A stretch of 33,965 bases of DNA from Acidobacteriota bacterium (lineage in GTDB: Bacteria; Acidobacteriota; Thermoanaerobaculia; Gp7-AA8): the NCBI GenBank assembly GCA_016184115.1, contig JACPDH010000060.1, positions 1 through 33,965 on the forward strand, given 5' to 3'. Below, piece by piece: positions 1-8,900 of this stretch. Below the pieces are notes generated by a model. The model was not told the DNA's origin and ran no database searches. It worked only from the letters and a program-made list of their open reading frames with translations. The translations under genes were made by a program, and so were the position numbers. Within the stretch, counting starts at the first letter, position 1. The number at the start of each line of letters is the position of its first letter.

Positions 1-2328
1 CCCCCATGACGAGAGCCGCGCGAGCAAGTCGCAGATCTCGGGGAGCGGAAACGTCTTCCCACGAAGGATCGGCGCAAAGGTGACGACCGGCGTTCCTTCG
101 CGCCCCACGCCGTCGTAGAGCGCGTCGTTCTGGTGCGACCATGTCGACGCGAGCGGGGCGAGCGTTCCGTCGCGTTCCGCATCCTCGAGCCTGCACGCGA
201 CGACACAGTCTCCGGCGGCGGAGCGAATCTCGAGAGGCTGCGCGTGCATGTCGAGCGCATAGAAGAACGTCTGGCTGTTCCGGAGCGCCGCGGCCGGCGA
301 CGCGAGTTGCACGAGATGCCCAGGGTATTTCGGACAGAATCGTGCAACGACGCCTCCTTCGACGATCAGCTTTCCGAGACCAAGCGCGACCGAAGTGATT
401 CCGTCGTTAGGCGTCTGCGGCGCGATCGGGTAGAAGTTATACGACCGCGTCACCCCGGAAATGTCGGGATAGAAGCGCTCTCCATGCCGCGCGCCAACCA
501 TCCGATGGACGATGACCGCCATCTTTTCGTCCTCGATGCCGAACGAAGTGACCTTCATGTAGTCGCGTGCCGCGCGGAAGAACGTCGATGCGTAGACCCG
601 TCTGATCGTCGCGAGCAACTCCTGGAGCCTCTTCTCGTCATCACCCTCGTTCGGAATCATGCAGGTGAGGTAGACGCCGGCGAACGGATGATATTGCGAG
701 TCCTCGAGCAAGCTCGAGGAGCGCACCGCGAGTGGCTCGCGACAAAGGGCCAGGAACGCCCGGAGCTTCGCGATCGCATCTTTCGGAAACTGGTTCGCGT
801 CGAGAAAGCGTCGCGCAAGCTCTTCGTCGTCGTCGCATGCGAGCGCGAACTCGCGCAGGTGGTTCTGCCCTAGAAACGCATCGAAGACTTCGGTCCCAAT
901 CACAATCCCGGCGGGCACTTCGATCTCCACACCGGTTTGAGACTCGCGCGCTCCCGAGCCGTGGAGCAGCATGTTCACGAAGGCGAGCCCGCGCGCCTTA
1001 CCGCCGACGGAGCCTCCTCCGATGCGCGCGAATGAAACGGCCGGATCGAACGACTCGCTCGAGAACTCCGAGAGGAGTCCCTGCTGACGGATGCGCCGGT
1101 TCTCGCGGAGGTGGCGAAGCAGGTCGGCTCGCATCTCGGCCGTGGATGCGTAATCCGACACGCGCCGCGGTCGCAACCTGGCCGCGAGCGCGAACTCGGT
1201 TCGCGCCTTCAGCCAGTTCGAGAAGTGATTCCTCTCCGCATGGTATCGAACGCTTTCGTCGGGAACACGAATCAACTCTCGCTCGAGCGATGCAAGATCG
1301 ACCGCTCGCCCAACCTCCGTGCCGTCGGGCGTCCGGAAGACGAAGTCCCCAAAACTGAAGTGATCGGTGAGACAACGCCGGAAATCGGCGAGCATCGTCG
1401 CAGATCGTTTGGAAATGAATGTCGCGCCGAGCTCCTCTGCGGCCGCGCTGTAATCGCCCCCTGCCGATTGAAGGACGATGGGCACATCGAAGACCTGGCT
1501 CCGGATCTTCCTCGCGAGCTCGAGCCCCGCTTCCGCGTCCTGTTCGCCACCGCGCGGAAAGGCTACGTCTGTGATTACTCCAAGGATCGAATCGCGGTAT
1601 GCCTCGAACCGCTCCCACGCTTCTTCCCAGTCGAGACACAAGAGGATCTTCGGCCGTCCGCGCATTCGGAGCGATCGGTGCGAGAGGTTGACTCCTTCGG
1701 TGATCAGCCGCTTCGACTGCTTCAACGTCTCGGTGTACAGCAGCGGCAAGAACCAGGAGTACTGCCGAAGGTCATCCTCGACCAGGAGGATGCACTGCAC
1801 GCCGAGCTCCCTCGTGTCGTACTCGGCGTTGATCCTGTCCTCGAGATCCTTGATGATCGCGATGAGAAGCCGGAAGTCACCCTGCCACACGAAGATTCGA
1901 TCGAACACCGACACGTCGCCATGCGTGAGCATGTCGGCGAGCTCGCGGTTGTCGTAAGCGAGAAGTACCACCGGCACATCGAGCTCTGCATCGCGAAGCG
2001 TTCGCGCCAGCTTCAGCGACGTCATGTCTTCGACGTGAGGTGTGGTGATTACGAGATCGAACCTGTGGTTTCCCTGCAGAAGCTCGAGCGCCTCTGCGCC
2101 GCGGGACACGCGGGTCAACTCGGGTGCATGCGATAGGTGGAGGCCGAGGTATTCGTCGCGAATCAACTCGTAGAGGCGCCCTTCCTCTTCGAACAGGTAG
2201 AGGTCGTAGAGGCTCGAGACGAGCAGAACCTCGCGCACGCGGTGGCGCATGAGGTGCTGGAAATCGAGGAGCGGGGCCCCTGCGCCACGTTCGATGAAGC
2301 GAGGATCGTCGAGGAAGTCCTTTGACAT
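1..2328 (-). CDS. Tandem receiver-like domains + PEP/pyruvate-binding (PPDK_N) ATP-grasp protein, 3' end outside window
   Basis: I read 776 codons on the minus strand from the ATG at 2328 to the window edge, with no stop. Residues about 30-160 look like a degenerate receiver domain: the usual phospho-Asp position reads ITTP. Residues about 178-315 look like an intact receiver, with the acidic pair D184/D185, a candidate phospho-acceptor D253 in ITDV and a conserved-type Lys near 306. From about residue 430 comes a PPDK N-terminal ATP-grasp domain, with a GGKARGL nucleotide-binding motif and an AVRSSSLLED motif followed by FAG. The protein is homologous to the two plus-strand genes at 4204 and 5966. 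Its C-terminus is not visible, so I cannot say whether it carries the GPGRWGS module seen in those two. Automated pipelines would probably label it PEP synthase, which the visible architecture does not support. No strong Shine-Dalgarno precedes the start. It is divergent from the dehydrogenase gene at 2718. Confidence 0.85.
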   Translation of the reverse strand, partial: MSKDFLDDPRFIERGAGAPLLDFQHLMRHRVREVLLVSSLYDLYLFEEEGRLYELIRDEYLGLHLSHAPELTRVSRGAEALELLQGNHRFDLVITTPHVEDMTSLKLARTLRDAELDVPVVLLAYDNRELADMLTHGDVSVFDRIFVWQGDFRLLIAIIKDLEDRINAEYDTRELGVQCILLVEDDLRQYSWFLPLLYTETLKQSKRLITEGVNLSHRSLRMRGRPKILLCLDWEEAWERFEAYRDSILGVITDVAFPRGGEQDAEAGLELARKIRSQVFDVPIVLQSAGGDYSAAAEELGATFISKRSATMLADFRRCLTDHFSFGDFVFRTPDGTEVGRAVDLASLERELIRVPDESVRYHAERNHFSNWLKARTEFALAARLRPRRVSDYASTAEMRADLLRHLRENRRIRQQGLLSEFSSESFDPAVSFARIGGGSVGGKARGLAFVNMLLHGSGARESQTGVEIEVPAGIVIGTEVFDAFLGQNHLREFALACDDDEELARRFLDANQFPKDAIAKLRAFLALCREPLAVRSSSLLEDSQYHPFAGVYLTCMIPNEGDDEKRLQELLATIRRVYASTFFRAARDYMKVTSFGIEDEKMAVIVHRMVGARHGERFYPDISGVTRSYNFYPIAPQTPNDGITSVALGLGKLIVEGGVVARFCPKYPGHLVQLASPAAALRNSQTFFYALDMHAQPLEIRSAAGDCVVACRLEDAERDGTLAPLASTWSHQNDALYDGVGREGTPVVTFAPILRGKTFPLPEICDLLARLSSWG

Positions 2329-2363
2329 CACGTCGTTGCCTCAGCTTGTATTTTGCTCCCAAT

Positions 2364-2584
2364 GGGAAAGCGGAATGAGGATTTCGGAGCGCGGACCGAG
2401 GAACCGATGCGCAACTTGCCGAAGCGGAGCTCTTGGGCCCAGACGCTCATATAGAACGCACCAGTTGCGCTGGCGCCGTGACGGTGCCCGTTCATTGGAC
2501 GATTCCCCGCCGCGCACCTCCGCACTCCCGCGCTCCCGTTCCTCGTTTCGCGTTCGACATTCGGCGTTTCGCGTTCCGCGATCT
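2364..2584. repeat. Paired heptad arrays (element 1) in the 389-nt divergent intergenic region
   Basis: This element fills much of the gene-free stretch 2329-2717. Left array: GGA occurs at 2365, 2372, 2379, 2386, 2393 and 2400, exactly every 7 nt. Right array: TTC or TTT occurs at 2539, 2546, 2553, 2560, 2567 and 2574, again every 7 nt and in opposite orientation. The intervening 130 nt show nothing I recognise. The promoters of both divergent genes must lie in or near this element, but I could not place a convincing -10/-35 pair. Confidence 0.7.
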
Positions 2585-2717
2585 CCCCTTGTGTCCCTCG
2601 TCACGTGCCGTTATGTTCAGGGCCACTAGAGTGTGCGGCACGGCTCCGAACAATGGGGCCGTGTGAAATGGGTCTCCGCGTCCGCGGGGGCCAAGAACCA
2701 ACCCGAAAGGTGAATCC

Positions 2718-4004
2718 ATGCAGACCGGCTCCCACAATGCTTTCGAGACGGCACAGAAACAGTTCGACAACGCTGCGGAGATCCTGGGTCTCGACCAGGC
2801 GACGCGCGACCTGCTCCGCACTCCGATGCGCGAGTTTCACTTCAGCATTCCTGTCCGGATGGACGACGGATCGGTGCAGATCTTCAAAGGTTTCCGCGTT
2901 CAGCACAACGACGCCCGAGGCCCCGGCAAGGGGGGCATCCGCTTCCATCCGCTCGAGACCGTCGATACGGTTCGCGCCCTCGCGATGTGGATGACCTGGA
3001 AGTGCGCGGTCGTCGACATCCCGCTCGGCGGATCGAAGGGCGGCGTCATCTGCGATCCGCACAACCTCACCCCGCGCGAGACCGAGCAGCTCTGCCGAGG
3101 ATGGGTGCGCCAGGTCGCGCGGAACGTCGGACCCGTGCAGGACGTCCCGGCGCCCGACGTCATGACCAATCCTCAGAACATGCTCTGGATGCTCGACGAG
3201 TTCGAGGCAATCCACGGCGGGAAGTACCCTGGCTTCATCACCGGCAAGCCGCTCGGCATCGGCGGATCGCAGGGACGCAAGGAAGCGACCGGCTACGGCG
3301 TGGTCTTTACCCTCCGGGAGGCGCTCCGTGAGATGAAGATCGACATCAAGAACACGGTCACGAGCGTGCAGGGCTTCGGCAACGTCTCGCAGTACTCGGT
3401 CGAGCTGATCGAGAAGATGGGCGGCAAGGTGCTTTGCGTCTCGAGCTGGGATCAATCGGAGAAGAAGTCGTTCACGTTCCGGAAGGCGTCGGGCGTGAAG
3501 TTCGATGAGCTGATCGGCATCACCGACCCGTTCGGTGGCATAAGCCGGGCGAAGGCGCAGGAGATCGGATACGAAGTTCTCCCCGGCGACGCGTGGATCG
3601 AGCAGGACGCCGACATTCTCATCCCCGCGGCGCTCGAGCACCAGGTCACGGCCGACAACGTCCCGAAGATCTCGAAGCGCGTGAGGATCATCGTCGAAGG
3701 GGCGAACGGACCAACGACGACCGAAGCCGACGAGATGCTCAAGGCGCGCGGCATCTTCCTGATCCCCGACTTTCTCGCCAACGCGGGTGGCGTAACCTGT
3801 TCGTACTTCGAGCAAGTGCAGTGCAACACGAACTACTTCTGGGAGAAGGACGAAGTCCTCGGCAAGCTCGATACCAAGATGACGTCGGCGTTCCGCGCCG
3901 TCCACGAGATGTCGAAGAAGCGCAACGTCGGAATGCGCGACGCGGCCTATCTCATCGCCGTCAGTCGCGTCGCCCAGGCGTGTCGCGACCGCGGCTGGGT
4001 CTAG
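2718..4004 (+). CDS. Glutamate dehydrogenase, NAD-type (RocG/GudB-like)
   Basis: The protein has 428 residues, the usual size of the hexameric NAD-linked Glu/Leu/Phe/Val dehydrogenase family. It would oxidatively deaminate glutamate to 2-oxoglutarate and ammonia, or run in reverse. The substrate domain shows KGGIRFHP (K71), K95 in MTWK and the catalytic-type Lys107 in LGGSKGG, followed by PAPDV, which carries the conserved Asp. The dinucleotide-binding fold starts at GFGNVSQ, and the C-terminal half has EGANGPTT and FLANAGGV. A clear ribosome-binding site (AAAGGTGA) lies just before the ATG. The gene ends in a strong intrinsic terminator, so it is probably monocistronic. A second, NADP-type enzyme is encoded at 10158-11519. 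Family assignment is firm; the NAD preference is inferred from subfamily resemblance. Confidence 0.93.
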   Translation: MQTGSHNAFETAQKQFDNAAEILGLDQATRDLLRTPMREFHFSIPVRMDDGSVQIFKGFRVQHNDARGPGKGGIRFHPLETVDTVRALAMWMTWKCAVVDIPLGGSKGGVICDPHNLTPRETEQLCRGWVRQVARNVGPVQDVPAPDVMTNPQNMLWMLDEFEAIHGGKYPGFITGKPLGIGGSQGRKEATGYGVVFTLREALREMKIDIKNTVTSVQGFGNVSQYSVELIEKMGGKVLCVSSWDQSEKKSFTFRKASGVKFDELIGITDPFGGISRAKAQEIGYEVLPGDAWIEQDADILIPAALEHQVTADNVPKISKRVRIIVEGANGPTTTEADEMLKARGIFLIPDFLANAGGVTCSYFEQVQCNTNYFWEKDEVLGKLDTKMTSAFRAVHEMSKKRNVGMRDAAYLIAVSRVAQACRDRGWV

Positions 4005-4026
4005 GCCTCAACCTTCGAAGCAACCG

Positions 4027-4060
4027 CGCCCCTCTCCTCCGCACGGAGAGGGGCGTTTTC
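4027..4060 (+). terminator. Intrinsic terminator after the NAD-type glutamate dehydrogenase
   Basis: A perfect 11-bp GC-rich stem (4027-4037 with 4045-4055) with a 7-nt loop is followed by TTTTC. It starts 22 nt after the dehydrogenase stop codon. Confidence 0.88.
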
Positions 4061-4203
4061 GTTGAGGGATGCAGATCGACGCGGATGCGAGCGCGGATGT
4101 CGCGCGATCGCGTTCCCCGGTCACGACGCGATGGCTCAACTCGCTCGCCGGAGGCGCAGAATGTGAGGGGAAGGGAGCGGACCACGCGCCCGCACACGAC
4201 TCG

Positions 4204-5979
4204 ATGCGATCGATCAGCGACGAAGACGTTCTCGGCAACATCGCGCAATTCGACCGTGCGTTCTTCGATCCCCGGCAGCGTTTCAAGCACGTCGGCGCGG
4301 GCAAGTTAGGCGGAAAGGCTCTCGGTCTCGCCTTCGCAGACACGTTGCTCGCCGAGTCGTTTCCGCACGAGCGCTTCCCCGACGTCGAGGTCAGCATCCC
4401 GAGCCTCACGGTGCTCTGCACCGATCTGTTCGACGCATTCGTTCGCCGCAACAAGCTCGATGGTCTCGCGCTCGACACACTGTCGGACGAAGCGATCGCG
4501 GTCGCATTCCAGAAGGGGGACATGCCGGCCGAGATCCTCGGCGACCTTCGCGCCCTCGTCGAGCAGGTGAAGGTGCCGCTCGCGGTGCGCTCCTCGAGCC
4601 TGCTCGAAGACGCTCTCGAGGCACCACTCGCCGGGATCTACGAGACGAAGATGATCCCTAACAACCAGCCATCGGCCGACGAGCGGTTCCGGCGCCTCGT
4701 CGAGGCGATCAAGTTCGTCTGGGCGTCGACCTGGTTCCGGGCAGCGCGCGACTATCTCCGCGCAACGAACCAGTCGCACGACGACGAACGAATGGCGGTC
4801 ATCGTTCAGGAGGTCGTCGGCCGTCGTTTTCAGGATCGCTGGTACCCGCACCTCTCCGGTGTCGCTCGGTCGTACAACTATTACGCGCTCGGGAGGGTTC
4901 GCCCCGACGATGGCGTCTGCAATCTCGCTCTCGGGCTCGGCAAGACGATCGTCGATGGCGGCATCTCGTGGAGTTACAGCCCCGCGTACCCGGCGAACCC
5001 ACCTCCGTTCAACTCGCCGGCCGATCTTCTCAAACAGACACAGACGACGTTCTGGGCCGTGAACATGGGCAAGCCTCCCGCGTGGGATCCGATCCGCGAG
5101 ACCGAGTATCTCGTTGAGTGCGGTCTCGGCGATGCGGAGGATGACGGCGCGCTGCGACTCGTCGCATCGACGTTCGACGCGAGTCGCGGCCGTATCTCGC
5201 CGGGAATCGGGGCGATGGGACCGCGCGTGCTCGACTTTGCGATGCTCCTCGTGTTGCGAGAGCTGCCGATCAACGACATCATCCGCGCGCTGCTCGCCAC
5301 TTGCTCCGAGGCGCTCGATTCTCCCGTCGAGATCGAGCTTGCGATGTCGTTCGATCCAGCACGCTTCGGCCTGCTCCAGGTCCGTCCAATGGCCGTGTCG
5401 CGCGATCGCATCTCGATCGAGGAGAGCGAGCTCGACGCACCGGGAGCGATCGTCGCCTCGGATCGCGCGCTCGGCAACGGAAAGAAGAGCGGCATCCGGC
5501 ACATCGTGTACGTGAGGCCGGAGACGTTCGAAGCGCGGCACACGGCACGAATCGCCACCGAGATCGAGGCGATCAATCTCCGCATGGCCGGCGCGAAGGA
5601 ACCGTACATTCTGATCGGCCCGGGTCGCTGGGGATCGGCCGATCCGTGGCTCGGAATTCCGGTGGCGTGGGGACAGATCTCGAGCGCGCGCGTCATCGTG
5701 GAAGCAATGCTCCCGTCGATGAATGTCGAGCTGAGTCAGGGGTCGCACTTCTTTCATAATCTGACGGGTTTCGAGGTGCTCTACTTCTCCGTACCATCGG
5801 AGAACGCGCGACCGATCGCGTGGCAGTGGCTCGAACGGCAGCAGGCGATCGAGGAGACGGCTCTGGTGCGCCACGTCGTCACGCAAGCGCCGCTCGACGT
5901 TCGCGTCGACGGGCGGACGGGGCGAGGAATCGTCCGGGCCGATGCCAGCGGAGTGAGGGTGACCGATGCAGGATCATGA
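4204..5979 (+). CDS. PEP/pyruvate-binding ATP-grasp protein with GPGRWGS C-terminal module
   Basis: The protein has 591 residues from the ATG at 4204. The frame is open to an ATG at 4069, but that extension has no domain content and lies just after the terminator, so I prefer 4204. The PPDK N-terminal ATP-grasp domain runs from about residue 25 to 410: KLGGKALGL, then AVRSSSLLED (R129), then the closing pair EIELA and LLQVRPM. It is followed by a module of about 150 residues with SGIRHIVYV (H433), IGPGRWGS (near 472) and ELSQGSHFF (H515). The phosphohistidine swivel domain and the PEP-utilising barrel of true PEP synthase or PPDK are absent, so full dikinase chemistry is not expected. The 3' end overlaps the next paralog by 14 nt, which implies translational coupling. 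Actual function unknown. Confidence 0.88.
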   Translation: MRSISDEDVLGNIAQFDRAFFDPRQRFKHVGAGKLGGKALGLAFADTLLAESFPHERFPDVEVSIPSLTVLCTDLFDAFVRRNKLDGLALDTLSDEAIAVAFQKGDMPAEILGDLRALVEQVKVPLAVRSSSLLEDALEAPLAGIYETKMIPNNQPSADERFRRLVEAIKFVWASTWFRAARDYLRATNQSHDDERMAVIVQEVVGRRFQDRWYPHLSGVARSYNYYALGRVRPDDGVCNLALGLGKTIVDGGISWSYSPAYPANPPPFNSPADLLKQTQTTFWAVNMGKPPAWDPIRETEYLVECGLGDAEDDGALRLVASTFDASRGRISPGIGAMGPRVLDFAMLLVLRELPINDIIRALLATCSEALDSPVEIELAMSFDPARFGLLQVRPMAVSRDRISIEESELDAPGAIVASDRALGNGKKSGIRHIVYVRPETFEARHTARIATEIEAINLRMAGAKEPYILIGPGRWGSADPWLGIPVAWGQISSARVIVEAMLPSMNVELSQGSHFFHNLTGFEVLYFSVPSENARPIAWQWLERQQAIEETALVRHVVTQAPLDVRVDGRTGRGIVRADASGVRVTDAGS

Positions 5980-8900
5980 AACGCGGATGGACTCGCTTCT
6001 GCTTGCGCTCAAAGAGCGTGCGAAGGAGCTGAACTGCCTTTACGAAGTCGAAGAGCTCTTCAGCCGGCCCGGCATCTCGCTGACCGAGATCATGGACGGC
6101 GTCGCTCTCGCGATTCCCGCGGGCTGGCAGTATCCCGATGTCTGCGAAGCACGGATCGTATTCGGCGAGATCTCCTGCTCGACAGCGAGGTTTCGTGAAA
6201 CTCCCTGGACGATGAGCACCGACCTCGTGATCCAGGACGAGGTGAGCGGGCGAATCGACGTCTGCTATACCGAAGAGCGTCCCGAGTCGGACGAGGGACC
6301 GTTTCTCAAGGAAGAGCGGAAACTGATCGAGACGATTGCCGACCGCCTCGAGCGACGGATTCTTCACGAGAACCTGCGAAACGTCTTCGAAGACGAGCAG
6401 CGGCGCACCGTCGCCGGCGTCGAGTGGCGGGTGATTCTCGGACTGTTGCGCAAGACGGATCCGAAACTCCTCACGCGGATCACGCGAAAAATGCTGAATC
6501 ACCTCGCGTGGTCGGGCGTCGACGAAGCGAACCTGATCATCGAAGGATTCAGTGCGTCGCTGCGCGGCGGGCGGGACGGCTCGATCATCGATGAGAATCG
6601 ACCGGTGATCCTCACCTCGCGACAGGATCTCCTCGCTCAGACCGACCGCATCTTTACGCTCGCGAGCGAACGGCTTTCCGAAGACGAGATCCTCTCGAAC
6701 ATCCAGAAGTGGATCAAAGAGGATCGCTCGGGCTTTCTCGTTCGGATTCTCGAGAATCCGCAGTCGACCCTCGGCGAGATCACGAACGCGATCGAGCGGT
6801 TTCATCATCTCGCCTCACAGGGGCTCGAGCTCTCGTTCCCTCGCGAACGGGCGTTTCGTGTATCGCTCATCCGCCGTTTGCTCAGCGACGATTCGACGTT
6901 CATCGGAATCGCGAAGCGCTTCATCGACGTCAATGACTTCTACGACTTACTGCGCCGCGTCATCCATCCGACCGGAAGCCATGGCAAGCTCGGAGGCAAG
7001 GCCTCGGGCCTCTTCCTCGCATCGCAAGTGCTCAGGGCAGTCGGGAAGAACAACGAGTTGCTGTCTTGCGTGAAAACGCCGAAGACCTGGTACCTGACGA
7101 GCGATGGCATCCTCAATTTCATCGACACCAATGACCTCGAGGAGATCATCGAGCAGAAGTACGAAGACATCGGGCACGTTCGGCAGGAGTACCCCTACAT
7201 CGTCCACGTCTTCCGGAACTCGCCGCTCCCTCCCGAGATCATCAACGGTCTCTCGGTGGCGCTCGACGATTTCGGCGACACGCCGTTGATCGTCCGAAGC
7301 TCGAGCCTGCTCGAGGATCGAATCGGTGCATCGTTCGCCGGAATGTACAAGAGCCTCTTCATCGCGAATCAGGGGACGAAGCGGGAGCGGCTCGTGGCGC
7401 TTATGGACGCGATCACCGAGGTCTACGCGTCGACCTTCGGTCCCGACCCGATCGAGTACCGGAGCGAGCACGGTCTCGTGGACTTCCATGAAGAGATGGG
7501 AGTTCTCATCCAGGAAGTCGCCGGGACGAGAGTTGGAAAGTACTTCATGCCAGCGTTCGCGGGTGTCGCGTTCAGCAACAACGAGTTCCGCTGGTCGCGC
7601 CGGATCAAGCGCGAGGACGGGCTTGCACGGATGGTCCCGGGCCTTGGAACGCGCGCGGTCGACCGGATGAGCGACGACTACCCCGTTCTCATCGCACCCG
7701 GTCAGCCGACGTTGCGCGTCAATGTGACGACCGACGAGAAGGTGCGCTACTCCCCGCGTAAGGCCGACGTCATCAACCTCGAGACCAACGAGCTCGAGAG
7801 CGTCGACGTGCGGGACCTGATGCGCGAATGCGGGAACGACTTTCCGCTGGTTCAACAACTCGTCTCGCTCCTGCGTGACGACCGGCTCGAGCAAGTCACC
7901 GGCCTAGGCTTCGATCCGGACAAGGACCATGTCGTCGTCACGTTCGAGGGACTCGTCACGCGCACGCGCTTCCTCGAGCAGATTCGCACGATCCTCGACG
8001 CGCTGCAGGCGGAGTTCCACATGCCGGTCGACATTGAGTTCGCACACGACGGCAAGGATCTTTATCTCGTGCAGTGTCGGCCGCAGAGCTACGGTTCGGC
8101 CGCACAACCGGCGACGATTCCCCATGACCTCGACCCCGAACGCGTGATCTTCACCGCCAACCGGTACGTTTCGAACGGCACCGTCTCGGGTATCACGCAC
8201 ATCGTCTACGTCGATCCGTTGCGTTACGCCGAGCTGAGCGCGCGGCAGGATCTGCTCAACGTCGGTCGCGCGATCAGCCGCCTCAACGAGATCCTTCCCA
8301 AACGTCAGTTCATCCTCATGGGCCCTGGGCGGTGGGGGAGTCGCGGCGACATTCGTCTGGGTGTGAGCGTGACCTACTCCGACATCAACGCATCCGCGAT
8401 GCTCATGGAGATCGCGCGCAAGCAGAAGGACTACGTACCCGAGCTTTCGTTCGGAACGCACTTCTTCCAGGACCTCGTCGAAGCATCGATTCGCTACCTT
8501 CCGCTCTACCCGGACGAGAAGGGCATCGTCTTCAACGAGGCGTTCCTCCAGCAGGCAGAGAACATCCTGCCGACGCTTCTCCCGGAGCTCGGGCATCTCT
8601 CGAAGACAATCCGTGTGATCGACGTCCCGCGCTCGACCGGCGGACACACGCTTCAGATTCTGATGAATGGCGAGACCGACGAAGCGGTAGGGTTCCTCAC
8701 CGATGCTCCGATCTCCGCCGCCGACCTTGCCCCGGTGCGGCGCGGCGAGGAGACATCGATGCACATCGAAGACACACACTGGAAGTGGCGTCTGCGGATG
8801 GTGGAGCGTCTCGCTTCGCTTCTCGATCCGAAGCGTTTCGCGGTCAAGGCACTCTACTTGTTCGGAAGTACCAAGAACGCGACCGCAGGACCCGACAGCG

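Noticed and set aside
1111-2136. Long plus-strand open frame (341 codons) opposite the receiver/ATP-grasp gene
   Set aside because: It has Arg/Glu/Val-rich shadow composition and no motif, and it lies opposite a frame with clear receiver and PPDK_N signatures.
2601-3905. 434-codon minus-strand frame
   Set aside because: It is antisense to a glutamate dehydrogenase with all catalytic motifs, a shadow caused by high GC at the third codon position.
4306-5886. 526-codon minus-strand frame
   Set aside because: It is antisense to the 591-aa ATP-grasp gene, and its composition is typical of a reverse-complement shadow.
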